Below are positions 26,816 to 35,983 of a stretch of 64,000 bases of DNA, piece after piece; the stretch's first letter is position 1; the number at the start of each line of letters is the position of its first letter. The notes under the pieces are model-generated. The model saw only the letters and a list, made by a program, of their open reading frames with translations. It did not search any database and was not told the origin of the DNA. The DNA lies in contig NZ_RJVP01000005.1 in NCBI RefSeq assembly GCF_003730115.1, positions 156,666 to 220,665 of the forward strand, given 5' to 3'. The position numbers were made by a program, and so were the translations under genes. The stretch is from Pseudomethylobacillus aquaticus. GTDB taxonomy: Bacteria; Pseudomonadota; Gammaproteobacteria; Burkholderiales; Methylophilaceae.

Positions 26816-27655
26816 ATGACCTTAATCCCCGAAATCAAGCCACAACAATCCATCGCCTTGCTGAAGGCGCTGCATATCCTCACGCGTGACGGAAAACTCA
26901 ATCAGGACACGCGCCGCAAGCTCAAACAGGTGTATCACCTGTACCAGTTCATCGAACCCCTGATGCAGGAGGTCATGGATAAACAAAGTGACCTGAGCCT
27001 CGTGGATCATGGCGCCGGCAAGTCCTATCTTGGTTTCATCCTGTATGACCTGTTCCTGAAACAGCAGCCCGCCGGGCAGGTGATCGGCATCGAGACGCGT
27101 GCCGAGCTGGTGCAGAAATCGCGTGAACTGGCCGCTGAGCTGGGCTTTGAGCGCATGGCGTTCGAGCACTTGAGTGTGGAGCAATCCATGCATGCGCCAC
27201 AGATCCCGGCACGCGTGGACATGGTCACCGCGCTGCACGCATGCAATACCGCAACGGATGATGCCATCCGCTTTGGTCTGGCCCGCAAGGCGCAGTTCAT
27301 GGTGCTGGTGCCGTGCTGTCAGGCCGAGGTGGCGGAAGTGTTACGCCGTCACAAGAATGCGTCGTTCGGCCTGACGCCGTTGTCCGAGTTGTGGCGTCAC
27401 CCCATCCATACCCGCGAATTCGGCAGCCAGATCACCAATGTGCTGCGCTGCCTGCAGCTGGAAGCGCATGGCTATCAGCTCACCGTGACCGAGCTGGTGG
27501 GTTGGGAGCATTCCATGAAGAACGAACTGATCATCGCGCGCCGTACCGGCAAGCCGCGTGGCGATGCGCAGCAGCGCCTGGCCGACATCCTGCTTAGCCT
27601 GAATCTGGAAAGCCTGCGCGCGCGCTTCATGCCCGAGGCGCTGACGGCGGATTGA
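26816..27655 (+). CDS. SAM-dependent methyltransferase, METTL25/TRM13-like fold
   Basis: A 279-residue cytoplasmic protein. SLVDHGAGKSYLGFILYDLF (about 61-80) is the class I AdoMet-binding motif with an acidic lead. DMVTALHACNTATDDAIRFGL and MVLVPCCQAEV form the motif seen in the Methyltransf_32 family (PF13679; eukaryotic METTL25 and tRNA Xm4 methyltransferases share the ALHAC and PCC signatures). The target is unknown; RNA is plausible. It is followed after only 4 bp by nnr, so the two are probably co-transcribed. Initiation is at the ATG at 26816, without a strong Shine-Dalgarno. Confidence 0.72.
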   Translation: MTLIPEIKPQQSIALLKALHILTRDGKLNQDTRRKLKQVYHLYQFIEPLMQEVMDKQSDLSLVDHGAGKSYLGFILYDLFLKQQPAGQVIGIETRAELVQKSRELAAELGFERMAFEHLSVEQSMHAPQIPARVDMVTALHACNTATDDAIRFGLARKAQFMVLVPCCQAEVAEVLRRHKNASFGLTPLSELWRHPIHTREFGSQITNVLRCLQLEAHGYQLTVTELVGWEHSMKNELIIARRTGKPRGDAQQRLADILLSLNLESLRARFMPEALTAD

Positions 27656-27659
27656 AGCC

Positions 27660-29168
27660 ATGACGCCGCTCCTCTTGAGGTCTCAGATCCATGCGCTCGA
27701 ACTGGCGCATGCTGCGTTGCCACTGATGCAGCGTGCCGGTGCTGCCATCGCGGCCTATGTGCGCCAGATCGCCCTGCCGGGGTCGCGTCTGCTGGTGCTG
27801 GCCGGGCCCGGCAACAATGGTGGCGATGCACTGGTGGCTGCCAGCTTGTTGCATCATGACTATGTACTGAACGTCGTGATGTTCGGTGACCCCCAGCGTC
27901 TGCCCGATCAGGCAGCGCAGGCCTGCCGGGATTGGCAGGCGAGTGGAGGCGAGCTGCATACAGCGCTCCCTGTGCTGGGTGACACACCAGGCTACGCACT
28001 GGTACTGGACGGTTTGTTTGGCATAGGCCTGGCGCGGCCACTGCAAGGCGGGGCTGCCGCGCTGGTGCAGCAGGTCAACGCGCTGGGTGTGCCAGTGCTG
28101 GCGCTTGATGTGCCGAGCGGCTTGTGCGCTGACACCGGCGCTGTGCTGGGGGTGGCGATCCAGGCGCGCTACACCTTGACCTTCCTTGCTCACAAGCCAG
28201 GCTTGTATACCCATGATGGCCCGGATCATGCCGGGCGGGTGCAGTTGGCTAGGCTGGATGTGCCGGGGCCGGATGTTGCCGATTTGGTGGCCGGGGATGC
28301 GGGCGTGGCCGGGTACGGTCACTTGCTGGACGCACCAGGTGAGCTGCACGCCTTGAAGCGGCGGCTTAACTCCAATAAAGGCAATCATGGCCGTGTGGCG
28401 GTGATCGGAGGGGCCGGCGGCATGATGGGAGCCGCTTTGCTGGCAGCGCGGGCGGCACTGCTGTGCGGCGCAGGACGTGTCTATGCAGGTTTGCTCGATG
28501 CACAGGCATATGGATTGGATTATTTGTACCCAGAGCTCATGTTGCGCGATCCGCTGCCGTTAACTGAGGTAGATGCCGCAGATTGTGTGGTGCTGGGGCC
28601 GGGCCTGGGGCAGGGTGATCTTGCCTTGTACCTGCTGGAAGCGGCCTTGAGACTGCCGGCACCACTGGTGCTGGATGCGGACGCGCTGAATCTGATGGCA
28701 TGCACCCCCACCTGTGCCGAGCAGTCATGCGCGCGGAGTGCAGCCACCATCATCACCCCACATCCGGGAGAAGCCGCGCGGTTGCTGGCTTGCAGCGTAG
28801 CCGAGGTGCAGCAGGACCGGATCGGTAGCGCCATCCGCCTGGCGCAGCAGTATGCGGCCATTACGGTGCTCAAAGGCTGTGGCAGCGTGATCGCTACACC
28901 GGCTGGGCACTGGTGGATCAACCGTAGCGGCAATCCCGGTTTGGCCAGTGCCGGTATGGGAGATGTCTTGGCAGGCATCATCGCCGCTTTGCTGGTACAG
29001 GGCCTGCAGCCGCAGCAGTCGGTGCTGACAGCAGTGCATCTGCATGGTGCGGCCGCAGATGGTCTGGTGGCTTCCGGGATAGGCCCGCTGGGCTTGACGG
29101 CTTCGGAAGTGGGGCTGCAAGCAAGGCGTATTCTTAATCTCTGGCTGGCGAGAGCTGACGCCAGTTAA
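27660..29168 (+). CDS. nnr: Bifunctional NAD(P)H-hydrate epimerase / ADP-dependent dehydratase
   Basis: A 502-residue metabolite-repair enzyme. The N-terminal YjeF_N epimerase domain (about 1-215) shows VLAGPGNNGGDALVAA with the conserved Asp. The C-terminal ribokinase-like dehydratase (about 235-495) has NKGNHGRVAVIGGAGGMMGA, TPHPGEAARLL and the ATP-site SAGMGDVLAGIIAAL. The pair restores NAD(P)H from its R and S hydrates. The ATG is 2 bp after the stop of the methyltransferase gene, so translation is probably coupled. The N-terminus is shorter than in YjeF of E. coli, but the catalytic parts are intact. Confidence 0.93.
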   Translation: MTPLLLRSQIHALELAHAALPLMQRAGAAIAAYVRQIALPGSRLLVLAGPGNNGGDALVAASLLHHDYVLNVVMFGDPQRLPDQAAQACRDWQASGGELHTALPVLGDTPGYALVLDGLFGIGLARPLQGGAAALVQQVNALGVPVLALDVPSGLCADTGAVLGVAIQARYTLTFLAHKPGLYTHDGPDHAGRVQLARLDVPGPDVADLVAGDAGVAGYGHLLDAPGELHALKRRLNSNKGNHGRVAVIGGAGGMMGAALLAARAALLCGAGRVYAGLLDAQAYGLDYLYPELMLRDPLPLTEVDAADCVVLGPGLGQGDLALYLLEAALRLPAPLVLDADALNLMACTPTCAEQSCARSAATIITPHPGEAARLLACSVAEVQQDRIGSAIRLAQQYAAITVLKGCGSVIATPAGHWWINRSGNPGLASAGMGDVLAGIIAALLVQGLQPQQSVLTAVHLHGAAADGLVASGIGPLGLTASEVGLQARRILNLWLARADAS

Positions 29169-29206
29169 GTCAGGCGGTAACCATCAAGAAAGGCAGTGGA
29201 TACACA

Positions 29207-29662
29207 ATGAGCAGCACGAAACAGAACAAGGTCAAGGGGCTGGTATGCCCGTCAGTGATAACGGTATTGGCGCTGTTTGCGACATCCTTGCAGGCAGCAG
29301 CCACTTTCACCGGCCAGGACTACAGCGGCGTGTACGATTGCATGGGTCAGGACGGACATGAGGGCCAATATGCGGGTGTGGTCACCATGCGCTTGCAGCC
29401 TGAACATAGCCATGGCGACTACGCCAGTTATGATTTCAAGCTGGAAGTACCCGAATACGGCGTCTACCTGGGGCATGCAGCGGCTCACGGCGCTCAGGTG
29501 GCCATGCATTTTGGCCTGAGCGATCCTGCCACACAGGATGTGGGCACCGGAGTGGCGACCATGAGCACGGATGCTCGGGGGCGCCTGACGTTCCATAAGT
29601 TCTATTATCAGCCGGCTTACAAGGGGGGTAACACCGGCACCGAAGATTGCACCCGGCGCTAG
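29207..29662 (+). CDS. Unknown secreted protein
   Basis: A 151-residue protein I do not recognise. A signal peptide is clear: basic start, hydrophobic VITVLALFATSLQAAA (about 17-32) with cleavage after AAA or QAA. The mature part is about 120 residues, rich in Gly, His and Tyr, with two Cys (YDCMGQDGHEG and the C-terminal EDCTRR) that could form a disulfide joining the ends. The pattern looks like a small periplasmic beta-sandwich or barrel. It follows nnr by 38 bp on the same strand; no functional link is evident. Confidence 0.6.
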   Translation: MSSTKQNKVKGLVCPSVITVLALFATSLQAAATFTGQDYSGVYDCMGQDGHEGQYAGVVTMRLQPEHSHGDYASYDFKLEVPEYGVYLGHAAAHGAQVAMHFGLSDPATQDVGTGVATMSTDARGRLTFHKFYYQPAYKGGNTGTEDCTRR

Positions 29663-29713
29663 CGGTGCGGACGGCCGTGTGGTCACGAAGGGCGTGACGA
29701 CAAGAAAGAAACT

Positions 29714-29977
29714 ATGCATCGCCGGTCGGTAAGTCATCGAAGATCGAGTGAGCGTCTTCTGGCGCGCTGTGGCTTCAATCGCTGGATCAAGGCCGGGCTA
29801 TTGTTGCTACTGTTCGGTTGGGGGCCCTTGCTGCTGGTATTGCTCGCATCCTGGCTGGGCTTGTGGCAGAACCTGGACCCGGTCGGCCTGGGCTTGTTGT
29901 TTGTGGTGACCCTGATCCCGGCGCTGGCCTGTCTGGGTATAGGCTTGCTGCAGAGCTGGATCAACAAGTCCGAATGA
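29714..29977 (+). CDS. Small two-helix membrane protein, unknown
   Basis: An 87-residue frame beginning with a strongly basic segment (HRRSVSHRRSSERLLARCG) followed by two hydrophobic helices (about 27-47 and 55-79). The positive-inside rule would place the N-terminus in the cytoplasm. The Shine-Dalgarno (AAGAAAG) is weak. I recognise no family; it could be real because the membrane pattern is good and it fills the gap before the rpsF promoter. Confidence 0.4.
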   Translation: MHRRSVSHRRSSERLLARCGFNRWIKAGLLLLLFGWGPLLLVLLASWLGLWQNLDPVGLGLLFVVTLIPALACLGIGLLQSWINKSE

Positions 29978-30112
29978 CGCTGATGAAACGCGGTCAGGCG
30001 GCATGTCTGGCCGCCCTCCGCTCATTGCCTTCCAAGCTTGCGCCTGCCCTAAATGCCGGCATAGAAATGATTGATTCCTCACATTAATTCTGTCGGCATT
30101 GTGGATTATTCC

Positions 30113-30141
30113 TTGATTCACCCCCGCATTCCGCCTATAAT
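30113..30141 (+). promoter_or_regulatory. Sigma-70 promoter of the rpsF operon
   Basis: TTGATT (30113-30118) and TATAAT (30136-30141) are separated by exactly 17 bp, giving transcription from about 30148 and a 60-nt leader before rpsF. Confidence 0.8.
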
Positions 30142-30207
30142 CGCGCGCTTTCCACCTTGCTGCACTGTTAACGCATGACAGGCAGCTACTAACCATAAGG
30201 AGATTAC

Positions 30208-30585
30208 ATGCGCCATTACGAGATCGTATTTATCGTCCATCCGGACCAGAGCGAGCAAGTGCCCGCCATGATCGAGCGCTATCGCACGCTGGTCACTTCC
30301 AACGAAGGTGCAATCCACCGTCTGGAAGACTGGGGTCGCCGCCAACTGGCTTACCCGATCCAGAAGATCCACAAGGCACACTACGTGCTGATGAACATCG
30401 AGTGCAACCAGTTCGTGCTGGATGAGCTGGAACACGCGTTCAAGTTCAACGATGCCGTGCTGCGTCATCTGACCATCGCCACCAAGGACGCTGTGACCGC
30501 ACCTTCCCCGATGATGAAGGAAGAGAAGTCCAAGTCCGTGCTGACCAAGGACGCTGCGCCAGCTGCCGAGGTGGCTGCCGCCTAA
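30208..30585 (+). CDS. rpsF: 30S ribosomal protein S6
   Basis: A 125-residue protein starting [25 protein letters not shown] after AAGGAGAT. The ferredoxin-like S6 fold and the motif [28 protein letters not shown] are plain. A charged, Ala-rich tail (about 100-125) follows, as in other proteobacteria. S6 binds S18 on the 30S platform, and rpsR is encoded two genes on. First gene of rpsF-priB-rpsR-rplI, driven by the promoter at 30113. Confidence 0.97.
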   Translation: MRHYEIVFIVHPDQSEQVPAMIERYRTLVTSNEGAIHRLEDWGRRQLAYPIQKIHKAHYVLMNIECNQFVLDELEHAFKFNDAVLRHLTIATKDAVTAPSPMMKEEKSKSVLTKDAAPAAEVAAA

Positions 30586-30599
30586 CCGGCGCTTGCTCA

Positions 30600-30890
30600 A
30601 TGAACAGGCTGGCCATATCCGGCATGATCGCCGGGCTGGCAGTGCTGCGTTACACCCCGGCCGGCATCCCGGTGCTGGAGCTGGTGATAGAACACCAGTC
30701 CGAGCAAACCGAAGCCGGCATGGCACGACGGGTCAACTGTGCAGTGAATGCGGTGATCATGGGCAAACTGGCCGAGCAATCGACCACACTGACCAACGGT
30801 ACCGCGATCAAGGCCACAGGATTCCTCGCCAAACGCAGCATGAAAAGCACACAGCTGGTTTTACACATCGATACATTAGAGATTATTTAA
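30600..30890 (+). CDS. priB: Primosomal replication protein N (PriB)
   Basis: A 96-residue OB-fold protein between rpsF and rpsR, the standard place for priB in beta- and gammaproteobacteria. The sequence [24 protein letters not shown] and [20 protein letters not shown] resemble SSB-derived PriB. It stabilises PriA on forked DNA and helps reload DnaB during restart. No separate promoter is seen; the gap to rpsF is 14 bp. Confidence 0.92.
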   Translation: MNRLAISGMIAGLAVLRYTPAGIPVLELVIEHQSEQTEAGMARRVNCAVNAVIMGKLAEQSTTLTNGTAIKATGFLAKRSMKSTQLVLHIDTLEII

Positions 30891-30900
30891 GGATTCAATC

Positions 30901-31128
30901 ATGGCAAGAGATATGTTCAAGCGTCGCCGCTACTGCCGTTTCTCGGCAGAGGGCATCAAGGAAGTGGATTACAAGGATGTAGACCTGCTCAAGGACTTCA
31001 TCACCGAGAACGGCAAGATCATTCCAGCTCGCATCACCGGTACCAAGGCCCGTTATCAGCGTCAACTGACCTCCGCGGTCAAGCGTGCGCGTTTCCTGGC
31101 ACTGCTGCCTTACACCGACAAGCACTAA
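30901..31128 (+). CDS. rpsR: 30S ribosomal protein S18
   Basis: A 75-residue basic protein with the S18 core [25 protein letters not shown] and [22 protein letters not shown]. It binds 16S rRNA together with S6. The two N-terminal cysteine positions of zinc-type S18 are reduced to one (RRRYCRF). Third gene in the rpsF operon, 10 bp after priB. Confidence 0.97.
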   Translation: MARDMFKRRRYCRFSAEGIKEVDYKDVDLLKDFITENGKIIPARITGTKARYQRQLTSAVKRARFLALLPYTDKH

Positions 31129-31140
31129 GAGGAGCCTGAC

Positions 31141-31590
31141 ATGCAAATTATTCTTCTGGAAAAAGTGGTTAACCTGGGTAACCTCGGTGACGTGGTCAAG
31201 GTCAAGGATGGCTACGGCCGTAACTTCCTGATCCCTCAAGGCAAGGCCAAGCGCGCCACCGAAGCCAACAAGGCTGAGTTCGCTGCACGCCGTGCCGAGC
31301 TGGAAAAGCTGCAAGCCGAGCAACTGGTGGCTGCACAAGCCCGTGGCGAAAAGCTGGCTGGTTTCCTGCTGCAAGTATCGCAAAAGGCTGGCGTTGATGG
31401 CCGTCTGTTCGGTTCCGTGACCAACGGCGACATCGCCGAAGGCCTGACCGCACAAGGCTTTGAAGTGGCCAAGTCGGAAGTACGTCTGCCAGAAGGCCCG
31501 CTGAAGACCGTGGGTGACCACGTTGTCAGCGTTGCTCTGCACCATGACGTTGTCGTTGAGATCACCGTCTCGGTACTCGGCGAGCAGTAA
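31141..31590 (+). CDS. rplI: 50S ribosomal protein L9
   Basis: A 149-residue two-domain protein. The N-terminal RNA-binding domain [19 protein letters not shown] and [16 protein letters not shown], the long connecting helix (about 40-80) and the C-terminal domain ([16 protein letters not shown]) are all present. It binds 23S rRNA near the L1 stalk and influences frame maintenance. AGGAG precedes the ATG. Last gene of the operon, followed by a strong terminator. Confidence 0.97.
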   Translation: MQIILLEKVVNLGNLGDVVKVKDGYGRNFLIPQGKAKRATEANKAEFAARRAELEKLQAEQLVAAQARGEKLAGFLLQVSQKAGVDGRLFGSVTNGDIAEGLTAQGFEVAKSEVRLPEGPLKTVGDHVVSVALHHDVVVEITVSVLGEQ

Positions 31591-31631
31591 TCTGCTTGTG
31601 ATCCGCTTCTGACGGATGCAGCAAGCCTGCA

Positions 31632-31660
31632 AAAGCCCCATCGCAAGATGGGGCTTTTTT
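31632..31660 (+). terminator. Intrinsic terminator of the rpsF operon
   Basis: Stem AAAGCCCCATC / GATGGGGCTTT with a GCAA tetraloop and a T-run, 42 bp after the rplI stop. Confidence 0.93.
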
Positions 31661-32035
31661 ATTGCCTTAACCCCACCCATGACTCGGCACTGAGTCGCTT
31701 CTTTCTCTCTGTTACCAGCAGCCAAGCGGCTGCGGAGTGCATTTCCGTTTTTTTATCGCTCATGCATCCGAAACGTCACGGGACGCGTACATCTAAACGT
31801 AACTCTAAAAATCTGCTGTGCATGGCTGTGCCATGCCGGCATTGAATATTCAATTACTGATGCCAACAAATTGTTTGCGTTGTTTTATATTCGTTAAGTA
31901 ATATTTATTGAATAAATTATCTGATGACGACAGATGGAAACGTCAGTAACTCAAGTTTTAACGAAGCAAGTCGTGTTTTCAAAGTAGGTCCGGTACTAGC
32001 AGCATTTATTTTAAATAACTGTTTGGAGGATTGTG
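31661..32035 (+). promoter_or_regulatory. 375-bp AT-rich leader upstream of the RTX gene
   Basis: This stretch, especially 31850-31930, is far more AT-rich than its surroundings (for example ATATTTATTGAATAAATTAT). It presumably holds the promoter and any regulator sites for the RTX gene. No credible ORF is found and I could not assign a hexamer pair. The Shine-Dalgarno GGAGGA (32025-32030) precedes the ATG at 32036 by 5 bases. Confidence 0.45.
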
Positions 32036-35000
32036 ATGGCAGACCCGATTATTGGTACAGAAATGGATGATGTGCTTCCAGGCACACCAGGTGATGACGT
32101 GATCATTGGTGGTGCAGGCAATGATGAGCTATCTGGTGGGGACGGTAATGATGTTCTGAACGGTGGCGAAGGAGACGACACCATCAACGGAGGTAACGGC
32201 AACGACATGGTGGAGGCCTACAACCTGGCCACAGACGGATCGGATCAGATCGATCTGGGGGCAGACCTGGACCTTGTGAATGTTTCTTCTACTGGCGCTA
32301 GCCAGATACGCCTCAGCTTCACCAGCACTGAAGTCGGTAACGGCAGCGCAACAGAAAGTGGTCTGGTCGCTGGCCAGGATGGTGGTCTGGCCGTGCGTAT
32401 CCAGGCTGAAGACGCCATGGGTGACCTGACCGGCAATATCGGCCGTGCTGACGATGAAGGTATCGCATTCGCCGCACCGGAAGGCACCACTTTTGATGTG
32501 CGCGATATTTCGGGCACACAACGCGGCGATCGCTTCAATCTGGTGGTGCTTGGCACCCAGGGCACCGACATGTTCAACACCGTTCCCCTGGAGTTCGCTG
32601 GCAATGTCTATGCAAATGGCGGTGCTGGCGATGATGTGTTCCGCGGTGGTGCGGGTGACGATCTTGCTGTTGGCGGTGGTGGTCACGATGTGGTGGAAAG
32701 TTATGACCTGGCCACTGGTGGCACAGACAGCTTTATCGGTGGCGCTGGCGATGATGTGTTCAACATTTCTGCTACAGGTTCGAGTCAGATCCGGGTGAGC
32801 TTCACCAGTGCCGAGGTGGGTAACGGTAATGTGAACGACGCGGGTAATCTCGCTAATCAGGACGGTGGCCTGGCGGTGCGTTTGCAGGCGGAGGATGCGC
32901 TGGGCAACCTGACCGGTAACGTAGGCCGTGCGGACGACGAAGGCATCAGTTTTGTGGCGGGTGCGGGCACCACGCTGGATGTACGTGACCTGGTCTCGGG
33001 CGTTGCGCGAGGTGACCAGTTCAAGGTGGCGACACTGGGCACCAATGGCAATGACGTGTTTGACGAAACCGGCGAGACGGTCAACTACTACATCAATGCA
33101 GGTGCTGGTAACGACAGCCTGGTGGGTGGTAATGGCAACGACTTCCTGGTGGGCGGTGCAGGTAATGACACGCTGAATGGCGGCAATGGCAACGACAGCT
33201 TCATTGGTGGCGGTGGCAATGATCTGGTTCTTGGCCGTAACGGCAACGATGTGGTGGCCGCTTACAACCTGGCAACGGACGGCGTGGACCGGATGAACCT
33301 GGGTGCGGGCGATGACATCGTCAACGTGTCGTCCACGGGTGCGAGTCAGATCCGGGTGAGCTTCACGAGTGCGGAAGTGGGTAATGGCAACGCGAATGAT
33401 GCAGGTGTGCTTGCGAATCAGGACGGCAGTCTGGCGGTACGTCTGCAGGCTGAGGATGCGCTGGGCAACCTGACCGGCAACGTAGGCCGTGCGGATGACG
33501 AAGGCATCAGTTTTGTAGCGGGCGCAGGCACCACGCTGGATGTGCGTGACCTGGTCTCGGGCGTTGCGCGTGGTGACCAGTTCAAGGTGGCGACGCTGGG
33601 TACCAATGGCAATGACGTGTTTGACGAAACCGGTGAGACGGTCAACTACTACATCAATGCAGGTGCTGGTAACGACAGCCTGGTGGGTGGCGACGGCAAC
33701 GACTTCCTGGTGGGCGGTGCTGGCAACGACAGCCTGTTCGGTGGGTTCGGTAATGACAGCTTCATCGGCGGCGGTGGTGATGACCTCATCAATGGTGGTG
33801 CAGGCCATGATGTGGTGGCGGCTTACAACCTGGCTACAGATGGTGTGGATCAGATCGATCTGGGTGCTGATGACGATACCCTGAATGTTTCAGCCACAGG
33901 CGCGAGCCAGATCCGTGTGACCTTCACCAGCGCCGAGGTAGGCAACGGTAACGCGAACGATGCGGGTGTGCTTGCCAACCAGGATGGTGGTCTGGCGGTA
34001 CGTCTGCAGGCTGAGGATGCGCTGGGCAATCTGACCGGCAATGTGGGTCGTGCGGACGACGAAGGCATCAGCTTTGTGGCGGGCGCAGGCACCACGCTGG
34101 ATGTGCGTGATCTTACCAACGGGGCTGCGCGTGGCGATCAGTTCAAGGTAGCCACGCTGGGCAGCAATGCCAATGACGTGTTCAACGAAACCGGCGAAAC
34201 CGTCAATTACTACATCAATGCAGGTGCCGGTAATGACAGCCTGACCGGTGGCAGTGGCAACGACTTCCTGGTGGGTGGTGCTGGCAATGACAGTCTGAAC
34301 GGTGGTATCGGTAACGACAGCTTTATTGGTGGCGGTGGCAATGACCTGGTTCTGGGCGGTGTAGGTAACGACACGGTGGTAGCCTACAACCTGGCGTCAG
34401 ATGGCGCTGACCGCATCAATCTGGGGTCTGGCGACGACATCGTCAATGTGTCGTCCACGGGTGCCAGCCAGGTGCGCGTCACATTCACCAGTGCCGAAGT
34501 GGGTAACGCCAAAGCCAATGATGGCAACAGCCTTGCCAATCAGGACGGTGGCTTTGCAGTACGCTTGCAGGCGGAGGATGCGCTGGGCAACCTGACCGGC
34601 AACGTAGGCCGTGCGGATGACGAAGGCATCAGTTTTGTAGCGGGCGCAGGCACCACGCTGGATGTGCGTGACCTGGTCTCGGGCGTTGCGCGTGGTGACC
34701 AGTTCAAGGTGGCGACGCTGGGTACCAATGGCAATGACGTGTTTGACGAAACCGGTGAGACGGTCAACTACTACATCAATGCAGGTGCTGGTAACGACAG
34801 CCTGGTGGGTGGCGACGGCAACGACTTCCTGGTGGGCGGTGCAGGTAATGACACGCTGAATGGCGGCAATGGCAACGACAGCTTCATTGGTGGCGGTGGC
34901 AACGACCTGGTTCTTGGCCGTAACGGCAACGATGTGGTGGCCGCTTACAACCTGGCAACGGACGGCGTGGACCGGATGAACCTGGGTGCGGGCGATGACA

Positions 35001-35806
35001 TCGTCAACGTGTCGTCCACGGGTGCGAGTCAGATCCGGGTGAGCTTCACGAGTGCGGAAGTGGGTAATGGCAACGCGAATGATGCAGGTGTGCTTGCGAA
35101 TCAGGACGGCAGTCTGGCGGTACGTCTGCAGGCTGAGGATGGCTTGGGCAATCTGACCGGTAACGTAGGCCGTGCGGACGACGAAGGCATCAGTTTTGTA
35201 GCGGGCGCAGGCACCACGCTGGATGTGCGTGACCTGGTCTCGGGCGTTGCGCGTGGTGACCAGTTCAAGGTGGCGACACTGGGTACCAATGGCAATGACG
35301 TGTTTGACGAAACCGGTGAGACGGTCAACTACTACATCAATGCAGGTGCTGGTAACGACAGCCTGGTGGGTGGCGACGGCAACGACTTCCTGGTGGGCGG
35401 TGCTGGCAACGACAGCCTGTTCGGTGGGTTCGGTAATGACAGCTTCATCGGCGGCGGTGGTAGTGATGTGTTTGTGGATGCCGAGTTTTCCACCGGGCAA
35501 ACCCTCGCACTTTCTGACACCATTTTCGACTTTACAACCGCAGTGGACACGATCGATACCGAGGTTGAGTTCGGTGTGCAGATCGTCGATGGCAGTGCAT
35601 TCGCTGACTTTGATGCCTTCCTGGCGGCAGCCGATGAGTCCAATGAGACCATGGATGTGTTTGTGGCATTCAATGCCGCTGGCTCTGGTAATGCCTGGGT
35701 GTATGTCGATCATGACCAGAATGGTGATATCAATAGCCCGGACAGCATCATTACCCTGGTTGGCATCAACACAGCCGCTGAGATCGCAGTGTCGGACTTT
35801 GTCTGA
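32036..35806 (+). CDS. Giant RTX calcium-binding repeat protein, predicted type I secretion substrate
   Basis: A 1256-residue acidic protein with no signal peptide. After MADPIIGTEMDDVLPG it has RTX nonapeptides (GGxGxDxLx: GGAGNDELS, GGDGNDVLN, GGEGDDTIN) and then six long units. Each full unit is 187 residues: a unique block of about 120 residues (NVSSTGASQIRV..., AVRLQAEDALGNLTG..., GISFVAGAGTTLDVRD...) plus five or six RTX nonapeptides. The C-terminal 110 residues are unrelated, acidic and hydrophobic, ending AEIAVSDFV, as expected for a type I secretion signal. Calcium would fold it outside the cell. An adhesin, surface-layer or matrix role is likely; no enzymatic domain is visible. ATG at 32036 is preferred over GTG at 32033. 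No HlyB/D-type transporter is in the window. Confidence 0.9.
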   Translation: MADPIIGTEMDDVLPGTPGDDVIIGGAGNDELSGGDGNDVLNGGEGDDTINGGNGNDMVEAYNLATDGSDQIDLGADLDLVNVSSTGASQIRLSFTSTEVGNGSATESGLVAGQDGGLAVRIQAEDAMGDLTGNIGRADDEGIAFAAPEGTTFDVRDISGTQRGDRFNLVVLGTQGTDMFNTVPLEFAGNVYANGGAGDDVFRGGAGDDLAVGGGGHDVVESYDLATGGTDSFIGGAGDDVFNISATGSSQIRVSFTSAEVGNGNVNDAGNLANQDGGLAVRLQAEDALGNLTGNVGRADDEGISFVAGAGTTLDVRDLVSGVARGDQFKVATLGTNGNDVFDETGETVNYYINAGAGNDSLVGGNGNDFLVGGAGNDTLNGGNGNDSFIGGGGNDLVLGRNGNDVVAAYNLATDGVDRMNLGAGDDIVNVSSTGASQIRVSFTSAEVGNGNANDAGVLANQDGSLAVRLQAEDALGNLTGNVGRADDEGISFVAGAGTTLDVRDLVSGVARGDQFKVATLGTNGNDVFDETGETVNYYINAGAGNDSLVGGDGNDFLVGGAGNDSLFGGFGNDSFIGGGGDDLINGGAGHDVVAAYNLATDGVDQIDLGADDDTLNVSATGASQIRVTFTSAEVGNGNANDAGVLANQDGGLAVRLQAEDALGNLTGNVGRADDEGISFVAGAGTTLDVRDLTNGAARGDQFKVATLGSNANDVFNETGETVNYYINAGAGNDSLTGGSGNDFLVGGAGNDSLNGGIGNDSFIGGGGNDLVLGGVGNDTVVAYNLASDGADRINLGSGDDIVNVSSTGASQVRVTFTSAEVGNAKANDGNSLANQDGGFAVRLQAEDALGNLTGNVGRADDEGISFVAGAGTTLDVRDLVSGVARGDQFKVATLGTNGNDVFDETGETVNYYINAGAGNDSLVGGDGNDFLVGGAGNDTLNGGNGNDSFIGGGGNDLVLGRNGNDVVAAYNLATDGVDRMNLGAGDDIVNVSSTGASQIRVSFTSAEVGNGNANDAGVLANQDGSLAVRLQAEDGLGNLTGNVGRADDEGISFVAGAGTTLDVRDLVSGVARGDQFKVATLGTNGNDVFDETGETVNYYINAGAGNDSLVGGDGNDFLVGGAGNDSLFGGFGNDSFIGGGGSDVFVDAEFSTGQTLALSDTIFDFTTAVDTIDTEVEFGVQIVDGSAFADFDAFLAAADESNETMDVFVAFNAAGSGNAWVYVDHDQNGDINSPDSIITLVGINTAAEIAVSDFV
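32210..35475 (+). repeat. Six tandem long repeats, 561-bp period, inside the RTX gene
   Basis: Units begin at 32210 (diverged, 483 bp), 32693, 33254, 33815, 34376 and 34937, the last five spaced exactly 561 bp (187 codons). Units 3 and 6 lie 1683 bp apart, carry the same variants (DRMNLGAGDD, AGVLANQDGSLAV, tail SLFGGFGNDSF) and are almost identical at the DNA level; the tails of units 2 and 5 also match. This points to duplication of a three-unit block or to gene conversion. Confidence 0.9.
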
Positions 35807-35894
35807 TCAGGCGGCTTGTCATCTCAAGCCGATGAGATGAGCAAGGCACTTATCGGAAGCACGCCGCAATTGACGTGTTGAGATGTCAGTAGAA

Positions 35895-35922
35895 AAAACG
35901 CCCTGAGCAATCAGGGCGTTTT
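35895..35922 (+). terminator. Intrinsic terminator after the RTX gene
   Basis: Stem AAAACGCCCTGA / TCAGGGCGTTTT with a GCAA tetraloop, 88 bp after the stop codon. T- and A-rich flanks on both sides could also terminate leftward transcription. Confidence 0.9.
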
Positions 35923-35969
35923 GTTTATTGACGCCTGTACTTTTTGCCGGCCTTATCGCCAGCCAGCAT

Positions 35970-35978
35970 TGCTATAAT
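35970..35978 (+). promoter_or_regulatory. Extended -10 promoter immediately before dnaB
   Basis: TGCTATAAT is a perfect extended -10. It ends 5 bases before the dnaB ATG at 35984, so transcription would begin at or next to the start codon. No -35 at standard spacing and no Shine-Dalgarno is present, as expected for a leaderless message. Confidence 0.6.
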
Positions 35979-35983
35979 GCCGC

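Noticed and set aside
32129..33808. 559-residue open frame on the minus strand opposite the RTX gene
   Set aside because: It repeats with the RTX DNA repeats, has no ribosome site, and its low-complexity sequence is what the reverse complement of GGxGxD codons gives. The frame at 34397-35713 is the same artefact.
32693..35475. CRISPR-like or satellite array
   Set aside because: The 561-bp period keeps the reading frame and encodes RTX motifs; it is a coding repeat.
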